Of a stretch of 20,671 bases of DNA, positions 5,855 to 13,320 are shown piece after piece. Positions within the stretch are counted from its first letter, which is position 1. Each line of letters begins with the position of its first letter. Source of the DNA: a virus; the IMG/VR virus record IMGVR_UViG_3300020463_000176, positions 1-20,671 of that record; one strand, given 5' to 3'. The translations under genes and the position numbers were made by a program. A model generated the notes under the pieces. It worked only from the letters and a program-made list of their open reading frames with translations. It was not told the origin of the DNA and made no database searches.

Positions 5855-5927
5855 CTGGCCCACTAGGACTCGAACCTAGGACAACAGAGTTAACAGCTCT
5901 GCGCTCTACCAACTGAGCTATAGGCCA
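5855..5927 (-). tRNA. tRNA-Asn (GUU anticodon)
   Basis: A complete 73-base cloverleaf: acceptor TGGCCTA/TGGGCCA (one G-U), D-arm GCTC/GAGC, anticodon stem CAGAG/CTCTG around loop CTGTTAA, T-arm CTAGG-TTCGAGT-CCTAG, discriminator G, no encoded CCA. The promoter at 5940-5968 would start about six bases before its 5' end. Confidence 0.96.
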
Positions 5928-5939
5928 ACGTATTCTTTT

Positions 5940-5968
5940 ATTGTATCAAACTTCACCACTTTTGTCAA
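5940..5968 (-). promoter_or_regulatory. sigma70-like promoter of the tRNA-Asn/tRNA-Val unit
   Basis: The minus strand has -35 TTGACA (5968-5963), a 17-base spacer and -10 TACAAT (5945-5940). The predicted start near 5933 gives an almost leaderless tRNA-Asn precursor. The -35 and spacer overlap the end of the 34-aa ORF. Confidence 0.8.
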
Positions 5969-6050
5969 ATAGTGAAATACCCCATGAGAGACCAATGAGG
6001 ACACAGAAACCAAGTCCTGTATATGTGAATAGTGGATAAAGTTCAGCCAT
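5946..6050 (-). CDS. very small single-span membrane protein
   Basis: A 34-aa peptide, MAELYPLFTYTGLGFCVLIG followed by a short soluble tail, with one hydrophobic segment of about 20 residues. The same frame is open to 6146, but that extension overlaps the upstream gene by about 100 bases. The ATG at 6050 overlaps the upstream stop by 8 bases and is preceded by GGGAGAAA, so it fits translational coupling. Function unknown. Confidence 0.6.
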   Translation of the reverse strand: MAELYPLFTYTGLGFCVLIGLSWGISLFDKSGEV

Positions 6051-6228
6051 AAGGGTTTCTCCCAATTTCTTTACAAAGTTTGAAATAAGTTTTGTAGTAT
6101 CTGTCACATATCTTTCTGACAACCATTTGATCTTCTGGGAAGTCATTGATCCTCAGATGATGGTGAGCACTCTCAAGACAACTGATGATTCGTAGGAGTT
6201 CAATCGGGTCCATTAAGCGTGTAGCCAT
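6043..6228 (-). CDS. hypothetical small protein
   Basis: A 61-aa predicted all-helical protein (MATRLMDPIELLRIISCLES...) rich in His and basic residues. No domain is recognised. It overlaps the 2OG oxygenase gene by 16 bases. An alternative ATG at 6213 forms a TAATG stop-start junction with that gene and would give 56 aa. It is likely translated from the tRNA-Arg/2OG message. Confidence 0.68.
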   Translation of the reverse strand: MATRLMDPIELLRIISCLESAHHHLRINDFPEDQMVVRKICDRYYKTYFKLCKEIGRNPYG

Positions 6229-6806
6229 CCCGTGACTATGTATTTAATATCATCAACTGGTGGATAACCACGATGATAATAGTTCCAAAGAGAAGGGAAG
6301 ATACACATTCTCCCAGTCTTTGGTTGTATTTTAGTACCATCTACAAATTCAGTGTAACCATCATTCTTTATATCATTAAGATACCAAATGAATGTGGAAT
6401 GTCTCATTCCATGTTGTCTTACATATTCACCTTGCATACTGTCATGATGCCAGGTGTATCCTGAACTTGGAGATGTACGTTGTATTTGATAACCCGTATC
6501 TTTTAAATGTTCAAAGGAGATACCAAGTGGATCATTTAAAAAATCCGTCTGCTGAAGGTATATTTTAATATGTTTGTTCAGCGCTTTAAATAGAACTTCA
6601 TCTTCATCTTTCCAATCATCAAGACTGGAGATATGGAGATCCATAGAGTCTTTAATAGATCTATCGACTCTTTTATTTTCTTCATCACCAATCATGCCGA
6701 ATTCTATCCGACTATCATTTTCAAATCGTTCAATCAAATGATTACAGAAGTCCTCTGTGAGGACATCATCGACGACGTATATAAAATCGGAAAGGTTTAC
6801 ATTCAT
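6213..6806 (-). CDS. 2OG-Fe(II) oxygenase superfamily protein
   Basis: A 197-aa non-haem iron dioxygenase candidate with HxD at H120-D122 (YTWHHDS), a core-strand segment HSTFIWYLND (136-145), the distal histidine H178 in YYHRGYPP, and K188 ten residues later at the position where Arg or Lys usually binds 2-oxoglutarate. Its N-terminal helical part (VVDDVLTEDFCNHLIERF) is the usual cap of prolyl-hydroxylase-like members. Substrate unknown. It is read after tRNA-Arg; the 28 bases between the two genes show no independent promoter. Confidence 0.85.
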   Translation of the reverse strand: MNVNLSDFIYVVDDVLTEDFCNHLIERFENDSRIEFGMIGDEENKRVDRSIKDSMDLHISSLDDWKDEDEVLFKALNKHIKIYLQQTDFLNDPLGISFEHLKDTGYQIQRTSPSSGYTWHHDSMQGEYVRQHGMRHSTFIWYLNDIKNDGYTEFVDGTKIQPKTGRMCIFPSLWNYYHRGYPPVDDIKYIVTGWLHA

Positions 6807-6834
6807 AATTGATAATAGTATGGGAAGTACCCAA

Positions 6835-6907
6835 CGGGTCAGGAGGGATTTGAACCCCCGACCAACGCATTAGAAGTGCGATGCTCTATCCACTGAGCTA
6901 CTGACCC
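6835..6907 (-). tRNA. tRNA-Arg (UCU anticodon)
   Basis: A complete 73-base cloverleaf: acceptor GGGTCAG/CTGACCC, D-arm GCTC/GAGC, anticodon stem TCGCA/TGCGT (one G-U) around loop CTTCTAA, T-arm GGGGG-TTCAAAT-CCCTC (one G-U), discriminator G, no encoded CCA. It reads AGA/AGG. Confidence 0.96.
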
Positions 6908-6909
6908 AA

Positions 6910-6944
6910 TGACGGTTCCTATCGCCGCTAACCCTGAACCGTCA
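6910..6944 (-). other. stem-loop in the tRNA-Arg 5' leader
   Basis: A perfect 9-bp inverted repeat (TGACGGTTC/GAACCGTCA) with a 17-base loop, ending two bases before the 5' end of tRNA-Arg and inside the leader made from the 6981-7009 promoter. No T-tract on either side. A processing or protective hairpin is plausible. Confidence 0.6.
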
Positions 6945-6980
6945 AAGGGGTCACCGCAGTGGTCTCTCAATCACTCATGT

Positions 6981-7009
6981 ACTATAAGAGGGTATCAGCC
7001 TTCTGTCAA
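6981..7009 (-). promoter_or_regulatory. sigma70-like promoter of tRNA-Arg/2OG oxygenase unit
   Basis: The minus strand has -35 TTGACA (7009-7004), a 17-base spacer and -10 TATAGT (6986-6981). The predicted start is near 6974. The -35 lies in the last codons of the lysozyme gene, whose stop falls in the spacer. Confidence 0.8.
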
Positions 7010-7618
7010 GGGTGTTGTGACCTTTACCATTTTGGCATAGTACTCATGAGCAAAGGTTTCACGATACCCTTTGATACCCCATCCCAACCAATAGTATGCA
7101 GGTGCCATGTACTGATGAATTGACCATCCGGTTCCTTCAAAGTCGGGTAGAACTTTTTGGAAGTGTACTTCATTCACCATGAACCGAGTTTGTCCTTCAA
7201 GACTACTAGGGTCACAACTATATTTTCGACAGAAGTTACCCAGGGCATTGTATCTACCAACTGTGGTCCATTGGATCAAACCATAACCACCGGAGTGACA
7301 CTGGTGATAAGCAACTCTTGCACCACCTTCACAGATATTAGAATGAAAATTACTCTCTGACTTGATGTTACCCATCAGAGTTGAGAGAGCATTACGATCA
7401 GTGATCTTGGTGTAATCTTGAAGTTTGCTCAGAACATAACGTTCGTTAGGATTACAACCGGGGCAGTCCCACTTCTCTACTACCTTTTGAATCTCTACAG
7501 ACTTCTCTTCATTTACGCTGACATCTACTTCTTCCTCCAATGTTGTGGATCCTGCACAGGCAGCAATTGCCCATACTCCAGTTACACTCATAAGAGCAGC
7601 GATAATTCTGTTAGTCAT
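6995..7618 (-). CDS. secreted/lipoprotein-type phage tail lysozyme-like protein
   Basis: A 207-aa protein with an N-terminal hydrophobic segment (about residues 4-20) ending in IAAC, a plausible lipobox with C21 (alternatively a type I cleavage after ACA). A Glu-rich linker follows. From about residue 57 comes a domain resembling the phage tail lysozyme fold (Phage_lysozyme2 type): MGNIKSESNFH with candidate catalytic E88, then GGYGLIQWTTVGR (110-122). It probably cleaves peptidoglycan. Six Cys after C21 could form disulfides outside the cytoplasm. A hydrolase with its own export signal could act from the periplasm at lysis or in superinfection. ATG start in AT-rich DNA without a clear ribosome site. 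Confidence 0.78.
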   Translation of the reverse strand: MTNRIIAALMSVTGVWAIAACAGSTTLEEEVDVSVNEEKSVEIQKVVEKWDCPGCNPNERYVLSKLQDYTKITDRNALSTLMGNIKSESNFHSNICEGGARVAYHQCHSGGYGLIQWTTVGRYNALGNFCRKYSCDPSSLEGQTRFMVNEVHFQKVLPDFEGTGWSIHQYMAPAYYWLGWGIKGYRETFAHEYYAKMVKVTTPLTEG

Positions 7619-7632
7619 AAATTAAAAATAAA

Positions 7633-8061
7633 TTAAACATTAAAATAATCCTTGCGGTAGTACCGTCCGAGGATATTGGAATTGTAGTACAGTGGCGTCT
7701 CATCTGTCAACCGTTGAGACAGCACCTCCTTGAGAAACAGCTGACGGGTCTCCTCAAAGTTTACCTTTCCCTTGGTATTATGTATGGACAAAATCTCACG
7801 GGAGAAATTATCCTTACCATACTTGGTCACATCTTCCTTTAGTTCAGGACATGACCCGTAGTATTTTTTCCAGTCAGACTCTGACTTTGCTTTTCGTTTC
7901 TTCCCTGGTGGTTTTCTAAACGACCAAAAATACTTTCTCCCAATGTACTGTCGTTGGTTTGAGAGATTGGTAATGAGATAAACAAAGCCATAGTTGTCCC
8001 CAATAAGAGACCCATCAAAGGGATTGCCCAGATAGATCCATGGGTTTTCGTAGTCACACAC
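7633..8061 (-). CDS. GIY-YIG-like endonuclease
   Basis: A 142-aa protein with a GFVYLITN strand followed by QYIGRKYFW, the spaced pair of strands typical of GIY-YIG nucleases. SESDWKKYYGS, the helical ELKEDVTKYG and FSREIL then follow, and FEETRQLFLKE provides a candidate metal-binding Glu. This layout matches a family common in T4-like and other phages. The only initiation codon after the upstream stops is GTG at 8061. It follows nrdB closely, where homing-type endonucleases are frequent, but nrdB itself is intact, so it may be free-standing. Confidence 0.75.
   Translation of the reverse strand: MCDYENPWIYLGNPFDGSLIGDNYGFVYLITNLSNQRQYIGRKYFWSFRKPPGKKRKAKSESDWKKYYGSCPELKEDVTKYGKDNFSREILSIHNTKGKVNFEETRQLFLKEVLSQRLTDETPLYYNSNILGRYYRKDYFNV
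7681..7710 (-). promoter_or_regulatory. sigma70-like promoter upstream of the lysozyme gene
   Basis: The minus strand has -35 TTGACA (7710-7705), an 18-base spacer and -10 TACAAT (7686-7681), inside the 3' end of the endonuclease gene. The predicted start near 7674 gives a leader of about 56 bases. Confidence 0.6.
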
Positions 8062-8064
8062 TCA

Positions 8065-8208
8065 CTATTCTTCATAGTCCTGAAATATGTAGTCATCAAT
8101 TTTTTTCGCTTGGATTTTCTGGGCCTCCATGTAGAGACCCAGAGCATAGTCATTCCAGTCACCAATTAGATCAGAGTTTGAATCCTGAGAAGGTGTCGTT
8201 CTTGACAT
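8065..8208 (-). CDS. hypothetical 47-aa protein overlapping nrdB
   Basis: A small acidic helical peptide (MSRTTPSQDS..., then DWNDYALGLYMEAQKIQ) starting at an ATG inside the last codons of nrdB in another frame (38-base overlap) and ending just before the endonuclease GTG. The frame stays open further upstream inside nrdB, but that part is a shadow. It fits a gap that would otherwise be empty and resembles short cyanophage ORFs found after nrdB. Function unknown. Confidence 0.6.
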   Translation of the reverse strand: MSRTTPSQDSNSDLIGDWNDYALGLYMEAQKIQAKKIDDYIFQDYEE

Positions 8209-9364
8209 CCTGTTTGATTCCTCCGACGACGTAACTTTCGACCTCCGTTTCTTGTGGGGCCACTTGAAGACCCTTAGAAGAGATCCAATGCTGTGTCCAA
8301 GGAAGTGGATTATTCTTTGCAGCGACATCGTAAATAGGCTTAAGGCCAATAGCTTTCATTCTACGATTGGCAACCCACTCGACATACTTCTTGAGAAGTG
8401 CATCATTGAGACCAATCATTGATCCATCTTTGAAGAGATAGTCTGCCCATCTCTTCTCTTCGTCAACAGTCTTATCGAACATCATATACAACCACTCTTC
8501 CTCTTCCTTCATGATCTGTTTCATGTCGGGGTCATCACCAGTCTTCCACTTGTTCAGGATATTCTGGGTGATACCTAGGTGTTGGTTCTCGTCACGAGCG
8601 ATGAGGGAGATAATCTTCGCAGAACCCTCCATAAGTTTGAGTTCACCAAATGCAAAGCTACAAGCAAAGCTAACATAGAACCTAATACCCTCAAGAATAT
8701 TAACGTTCGCGACAGCTCTGAATAGCTTTCTCTTAAGATCTTTGACTGCATATTCTCTTGATGGTGAGTCTCTAAAGTCCTCGGTCCACATGTTACCACT
8801 ACCCCACTCCTGTGCGGCATTGATGAAGTCATCATAGGCTTGAGTAACACTCTTGGCTCTCTCAAGAATCCTATCGTCAGTAATAATGTGGTCAAAAATA
8901 TCTGATGGATCGGGGTAGATATTCTTGATGATGTATGTGTAGGAACGACTATGGATCATCTCCATAAATCCCCACACTTCCATACATGCTTCTAGTTCTG
9001 GTAGAGAACAGTATGGGATGAACGCCATACCAGGACCACGACCCTGAATAGAGTCGAGCATGATCTGATACTTCAGGTTGGAAGTGTAGATATGTTTTTG
9101 TTCTGGTCTGAGGGTTTGATAGTCTGCTCTATCTTTCTGGAGAGATACTTCTTCTGGTCTCCAGAAGTATCCTAGTTGTGTTGTTGTCAGCTTCTCAAAG
9201 ATAGGATACTTGTATGAGTCGTATCTTTGAACCCCTAGGGGTTTTCCAAAAAACATAGGTTGTTTTTTGTTGTCATGGACTTCGGTATTAAATACCGTCA
9301 TCCCCTTCACTTTATTCATCTTTTGGTCTTCTACCGATGAAACCTTAAACTGCACAGGATTCAC
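8171..9364 (-). CDS. nrdB: class Ia ribonucleotide reductase, beta (radical) subunit
   Basis: This subunit supplies the tyrosyl radical that NrdA needs to reduce ribonucleotides for phage DNA synthesis. The 397-aa sequence has all six iron ligands of the class Ia family by motif: D104 (MLDSIQG), E135 and H138 (MEMIHSRSY), E225 (ILEGIRFY), E259 and H262 (ARDENQH). The radical Y142 and the FWRPEE tryptophan (W68) are also present. The start is GTG at 9364, 20 bases inside nrdA, and is supported by a strong AGGAGG about 6 bases upstream that lies in the codons for NrdA's C-terminal tail. Confidence 0.96.
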   Translation of the reverse strand: MNPVQFKVSSVEDQKMNKVKGMTVFNTEVHDNKKQPMFFGKPLGVQRYDSYKYPIFEKLTTTQLGYFWRPEEVSLQKDRADYQTLRPEQKHIYTSNLKYQIMLDSIQGRGPGMAFIPYCSLPELEACMEVWGFMEMIHSRSYTYIIKNIYPDPSDIFDHIITDDRILERAKSVTQAYDDFINAAQEWGSGNMWTEDFRDSPSREYAVKDLKRKLFRAVANVNILEGIRFYVSFACSFAFGELKLMEGSAKIISLIARDENQHLGITQNILNKWKTGDDPDMKQIMKEEEEWLYMMFDKTVDEEKRWADYLFKDGSMIGLNDALLKKYVEWVANRRMKAIGLKPIYDVAAKNNPLPWTQHWISSKGLQVAPQETEVESYVVGGIKQDVKNDTFSGFKL

Positions 9365-11645
9365 ACTCTCCCTCCTCTACTGATTCTAGTTCGTCTAATA
9401 AACTATTGAGTTCGGACTTCTCTTCTAACACCTCGTCAGTTTTAATGTCGTAGGTGTTCTGATAGTAAGAAGTCTTCCAACCATACTTATATGTAGTCAA
9501 AAGGTCATTTGCCATTTGTGACACGGGCACTTCATTGTTATCATAGTTCTCTGGATTGTAACTCCAGTTACCAGAGATACCCTGGTCGAAGAACTTTTGC
9601 ATAACAGCAACGACATTAATATACCCTTCGTTACTCTTCATCTCCCAGAGGAGTGTGTAATTGTTCTTAAGTGTACTAAAAGACGGTACAATCTGCTTAA
9701 GGGGTCCCTTCTTACTCTTCTTAATGGACAGATAGTCTCTAGGTGGTTCAATCCCATTTGTTGCGTTTGACACAACGGACGAACTTTCTGATGGCATCTG
9801 AGCAGACAGTGTTGAGTGCCGTAATCCGTGAGCCAGAATCGACTCTCTAAGCGCTTCCCAATCATGGACGAGACCTTGTGTAGTAATCTCATCAACATCC
9901 GTTTTGTATGTGTCGATAGGAAGTAGTCCATCACTGTACTTAGTGCGTCCAAAGTAGTCACAGTGTCCCTTCTCTTTGGCAATTTCATTGGAAGACTTAA
10001 GAAGGTAATACTGGAAGGACTCTGCTAGACCATGGACCGCATCCCAGGCCTCTTGTGAATCATAATTATATCCCAACTTCGCAAGGTAGTGTGCTAGACC
10101 AATGAAACCAACACCAAGAGAGCGACGTGCTTTGGTTGCAATCTCTGCTACCTTTACTGGATACTCTTGGTAGTCAATCAACTCCTCCAGACCCCTTACA
10201 GACAGGTCACACAGGTCTTCTAATTCCTCATCGGTCTTTATCTTACCTACGTTGACAGCAGACAGGATACACAGGGCAATCTCACCTGGCATCTCTTCGT
10301 CGATATGATTGAGTGGTTCTGTAGGGAGGGTAATCTCCTGACAGAGGTTGGACATATTGATTTTATCTTTGAATGAGGAGTGACTATTACAGTGATCGAT
10401 GTTCATGATATACAGACGACCAGTCTCTGCTCTCTCTTTTAGTAGATCAAGAATGAGTTCCTGAGCTCCCAAACTTTTTCTTGGTACAGAATCATCTGCT
10501 TCGTAACGTGTATAAAGCTCATCGAAGCGATCAGTACCAAAAGCATCATAGAGCCCAGGCACATCATGAGGACTGAAGAGGGAAACTTCTCCGTTCTGGA
10601 TGAATCTTTCGTAGAAGAGTTTGGAGAGTTGGATGGAGTAGTCAAGTTTTCTTACACGGTTATCTTCTGTTCCTTTATTGTTCTTGAGAACTAGGATGTC
10701 TTCGATTTCGATGTGCCAGATTGGGAAGTGGACTGTGGCTGATCCACCTCTAATCCCATTTTGCGTGCAACATCGTACAGTTGATTCAAACTTCTTAAGG
10801 AATGGAACAACACCAGTGTGTTGAACTTCTCCGCCTCTGATTTTAGAGTTGATTCCACGGATTCTACCTGCGTTAATACCGATACCAGCCCTCTGTGCGA
10901 CATACCGGCCAATAGCCATATCACTGCTAAAGATACTATCGAGGGTGTCATCAACATCAACGAGAACACAAGATGCAAATTGACGCAAGGGTGTTCTGAC
11001 CCCTGCCATGATTGGTGTCGGGATGTTGATTCTGTGTCTGGAGATTGCGTCATAGTACCTCTTGACGTAAGACATCCTAGTGTCCTTAGGATATTCTTGG
11101 AAGATAGTCAAAGCAATCATGATGTACATGAACTGTGGTGTCTCGTAGACGGTACCACTACTCCTATCTTGGACTAGGTATTTATCCACAACCTGCCTCA
11201 GACCAGCATAGGTAAACATGTAGTCACGGTCATGATCAATATGTGTCTCTGCCTTTTGAATTTCCTCAATAGAATACTTAGAGAAGATTTGTTTGTCATA
11301 TACATTCTCATACGCCAGTTTCTGGATGTGATCTACCAGTGATGGGAGAGTATGCATCTTTCCATACAACTGTTTACGGACAGAGAACAAAAGGAGACGA
11401 GCAGCAACGAACTGATAGTTAGGATGTTCCAGGTCAATCAGGTCACTAGCAGACTTGATAAGGATCTCTTGGATCTCTTCTGTAGTAATACCATCGTAGA
11501 ACTGAATACCTGATGTCATCTCTACCTGACTGGCAGAGACACCTGCTAGACCCTTACAAGCCTCGTCTACCATCTTATGCATCTTGTCCAGATCAAGTCT
11601 CTCAACTGAACCATTTCTCTTCTTGACTTTCAATCCGTTACTCAT
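9345..11645 (-). CDS. nrdA: class Ia ribonucleotide reductase, alpha (catalytic) subunit
   Basis: Reduces NDPs to dNDPs together with NrdB. The 766-aa protein is full length: an N-terminal ATP-cone (about residues 5-95), FASCVLVD with active-site C226, NLCQEI with N433, C435 and E437, IALCILSAVN with C459, and the C-terminal redox pair CESC (C761, C764). The ATP-cone suggests ATP/dATP activity control is retained, though its key residues were not checked one by one. Its start overlaps the primase stop by four bases (ATGA) and its end overlaps nrdB by 20, so primase, NrdA and NrdB are probably translationally coupled. Confidence 0.97.
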   Translation of the reverse strand: MSNGLKVKKRNGSVERLDLDKMHKMVDEACKGLAGVSASQVEMTSGIQFYDGITTEEIQEILIKSASDLIDLEHPNYQFVAARLLLFSVRKQLYGKMHTLPSLVDHIQKLAYENVYDKQIFSKYSIEEIQKAETHIDHDRDYMFTYAGLRQVVDKYLVQDRSSGTVYETPQFMYIMIALTIFQEYPKDTRMSYVKRYYDAISRHRINIPTPIMAGVRTPLRQFASCVLVDVDDTLDSIFSSDMAIGRYVAQRAGIGINAGRIRGINSKIRGGEVQHTGVVPFLKKFESTVRCCTQNGIRGGSATVHFPIWHIEIEDILVLKNNKGTEDNRVRKLDYSIQLSKLFYERFIQNGEVSLFSPHDVPGLYDAFGTDRFDELYTRYEADDSVPRKSLGAQELILDLLKERAETGRLYIMNIDHCNSHSSFKDKINMSNLCQEITLPTEPLNHIDEEMPGEIALCILSAVNVGKIKTDEELEDLCDLSVRGLEELIDYQEYPVKVAEIATKARRSLGVGFIGLAHYLAKLGYNYDSQEAWDAVHGLAESFQYYLLKSSNEIAKEKGHCDYFGRTKYSDGLLPIDTYKTDVDEITTQGLVHDWEALRESILAHGLRHSTLSAQMPSESSSVVSNATNGIEPPRDYLSIKKSKKGPLKQIVPSFSTLKNNYTLLWEMKSNEGYINVVAVMQKFFDQGISGNWSYNPENYDNNEVPVSQMANDLLTTYKYGWKTSYYQNTYDIKTDEVLEEKSELNSLLDELESVEEGECESCAV

Positions 11646-12643
11646 ATCTTTTTCCAGGTGGTAAATTTTAGATTTGCTTGTAGACCTTGATATACATTTG
11701 ATTCTATAACCTTCTGAACGTTCTGTCCAGATAGAATCATGTCATTGATATCCTTCTGTGTAACATTAGAAGGCCAGATGACTACCTTATCTCCTCTATC
11801 GATGGCTTTGGAGATTCTGTTGACGATTTCTCTGTTCCTAGGTTCATTATCAAGAACCCAAATATAATCGCTCCAACCAAACGACCCAACATCAATGTCA
11901 GCCCCACACATGGCAACACTGTTTTCCACGAAGGTGGAGTCGAAGGGTCCTTCGATGATGTAGATTGGTCGTTTGGTGTCAACTGAGTCGAGTCCATAGA
12001 TCTTGGGTGCGTCATCATCAAACATGATGGTTAAGTATTTAATAGGGTTTGAAGAGAGCGCTCTTCCCTGTACCCCTATAAGTTGGTTCTTCCTGACAAG
12101 AGGAATTACAATCCTCTCCTCACCGTAGTTTTTGGTAACAGACTCGGGAAAGGTATCTGGTTTGATTGTATTAACAAACTCTTGAAAGTTCTGAGCATAG
12201 TAGAACTCACCCTTGAAGATTGCACGGGTCTCCAGATAGTCTCTAGACCGTGAGACCATAAAGGCATCAGGTAGATCAATAGCGATTTTCTTTTTAAAGT
12301 TGGGTTTAGAAGAATCCAACTTGGAGAATATCTCCTCAGGCTTTTCAGCAACAAAATTCTTTCCACTCTTTCCATCCTTAAACTTCTCAAACACATACTC
12401 CTTATGTGTCTCAGGATCCAAGTCCTTCAGAAAACTATTGAAAGAAATACTAATACCACAATTGTGGCACTTGTAGTTGGTGTTGTTCTTTACCCTATAC
12501 AGGTAACCACGTGCCTTGTTCTTTTGTTTCTGACTGTCACCACATATTGGGCAGCGGAAGTTGTACAAAAACGATTTTACTTTTTTGAATTTAGGAAGTC
12601 TAGAGGAAATCAGATTGATATATTTGATATCAATGAAATCCAT
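11642..12643 (-). CDS. T4 gp61-like DNA primase
   Basis: Makes RNA primers for lagging-strand synthesis with the replicative helicase. The 333-aa protein has an N-terminal zinc ribbon (FRCPICGDS with C31 and C34, then YKCHNCG with C59 and C62) and a Toprim domain (IYIIEGPFDSTFVENS, followed by WVLDNEPRN with metal-binding acids). This is the T4 gp61 domain order and length. It heads the primase-nrdA-nrdB operon, with a sigma70-like promoter about 20 bases upstream of the ATG. Confidence 0.93.
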   Translation of the reverse strand: MDFIDIKYINLISSRLPKFKKVKSFLYNFRCPICGDSQKQKNKARGYLYRVKNNTNYKCHNCGISISFNSFLKDLDPETHKEYVFEKFKDGKSGKNFVAEKPEEIFSKLDSSKPNFKKKIAIDLPDAFMVSRSRDYLETRAIFKGEFYYAQNFQEFVNTIKPDTFPESVTKNYGEERIVIPLVRKNQLIGVQGRALSSNPIKYLTIMFDDDAPKIYGLDSVDTKRPIYIIEGPFDSTFVENSVAMCGADIDVGSFGWSDYIWVLDNEPRNREIVNRISKAIDRGDKVVIWPSNVTQKDINDMILSGQNVQKVIESNVYQGLQANLKFTTWKKI

Positions 12644-12644
12644 G

Positions 12645-13028
12645 TCACTCGATATAAGGTCTTTCTATTGTAGATACCTCAGGAGTATTTGTCAAGAGGG
12701 AAGGGAAGACTGTCATAACCCTCATACCAACGGTCAAGACAGCGAGACCACCCACTGCCATCCATACACGTTTTTCTAGTTCACGTATTCTTTGCAATAC
12801 GAGCTCATGATCCCCGTCCATTTTATCACGGAGTTTGTCAATTTTAGTAAACAATACTGTGTCGATTTCTTCTTGTTTGGAAATTCTTTCTTCATGTACT
12901 GCAAGCATCCTACTCACAGTTGTATTTACCTCAGATAATTTTTGGATAGCTGTGTCTATTCTGAGGACGATAACCTTCATATCCTCTAGTTTTTGTTCAA
13001 GAACTGCTATCTTAACTTGATTTTCCAT
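12645..13028 (-). CDS. coiled-coil protein with one membrane segment
   Basis: A 127-aa protein with a long amphipathic helix (about residues 1-85, strong heptads of I/L/V) and a hydrophobic helix near residues 89-108 (VWMAVGGLAVLTVGMRVMTV). The layout is like XhlA or other coiled-coil anchor proteins, but I see no diagnostic motif. It is the last gene of the late module. The early-type promoter of the primase operon lies inside its 3' end. It overlaps the preceding gene by 17 bases. Confidence 0.75.
   Translation of the reverse strand: MENQVKIAVLEQKLEDMKVIVLRIDTAIQKLSEVNTTVSRMLAVHEERISKQEEIDTVLFTKIDKLRDKMDGDHELVLQRIRELEKRVWMAVGGLAVLTVGMRVMTVFPSLLTNTPEVSTIERPYIE
12667..12695 (-). promoter_or_regulatory. 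sigma70-like promoter of the primase-nrdA-nrdB operon
   Basis: The minus strand has -35 TTGACA (12695-12690), a 17-base spacer and -10 TACAAT (12672-12667). The predicted start near 12660 is about 17 bases before the primase ATG. Confidence 0.78.
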
Positions 13029-13320
13029 GAGGTTTGAAGTATGGATTAAAGTCCAAAGCTTTTTTTCTTGCCTTTCTATCTTTTCTCTTCTGACTTCTGT
13101 CCATCAAATCCTTGATGGCTTTCTTAACATACTTATTACGACCATCAAATTTCATAGTGGGGTCAAAACCAGCAGTAGGACCAGCAGCAGGGGAGGAGCC
13201 ACTAAATCCCCCAGATCCCCCAGGACCATTTGCCACCATGCCTTCCTCATTGACACTGAACTCACTATACATTGCCGAACGAAACGCATCAATAACTCTG
13301 TCGATTTTGTCTTTATCCAT
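13012..13320 (-). CDS. hypothetical protein with Gly/Ser/Pro-rich linker
   Basis: A 102-aa protein: a helical acidic N-terminus, a flexible Gly/Ser/Ala/Pro linker (about residues 28-52, VANGPGGSGGFSGSS...), and a strongly basic C-terminal region (DLMDRSQKRKDRKARKK). Small proteins with this VAN-PG...GPTAGFDP core recur in cyanomyoviruses; their role is not known to me. The ATG overlaps the stop of the upstream gene by 8 bases. Confidence 0.72.
   Translation of the reverse strand: MDKDKIDRVIDAFRSAMYSEFSVNEEGMVANGPGGSGGFSGSSPAAGPTAGFDPTMKFDGRNKYVKKAIKDLMDRSQKRKDRKARKKALDFNPYFKPHGKSS

Noticed and set aside
5946-6146. 66-aa version of the small membrane protein
   Set aside because: It overlaps the upstream gene by about 100 bases; the 34-aa version has a coupled ATG and a GGGAG upstream.
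6919-6935. Promoter using TTGACG within the tRNA-Arg leader hairpin
   Set aside because: The matching -10 position reads ATAGGA, too far from consensus; the 6981-7009 promoter explains the unit.
7633-9364. Homing interruption (intron or split) of nrdB by the GIY-YIG-like gene
   Set aside because: NrdB is full length with all metal ligands, and the endonuclease lies after its end, so no intron or split is needed.
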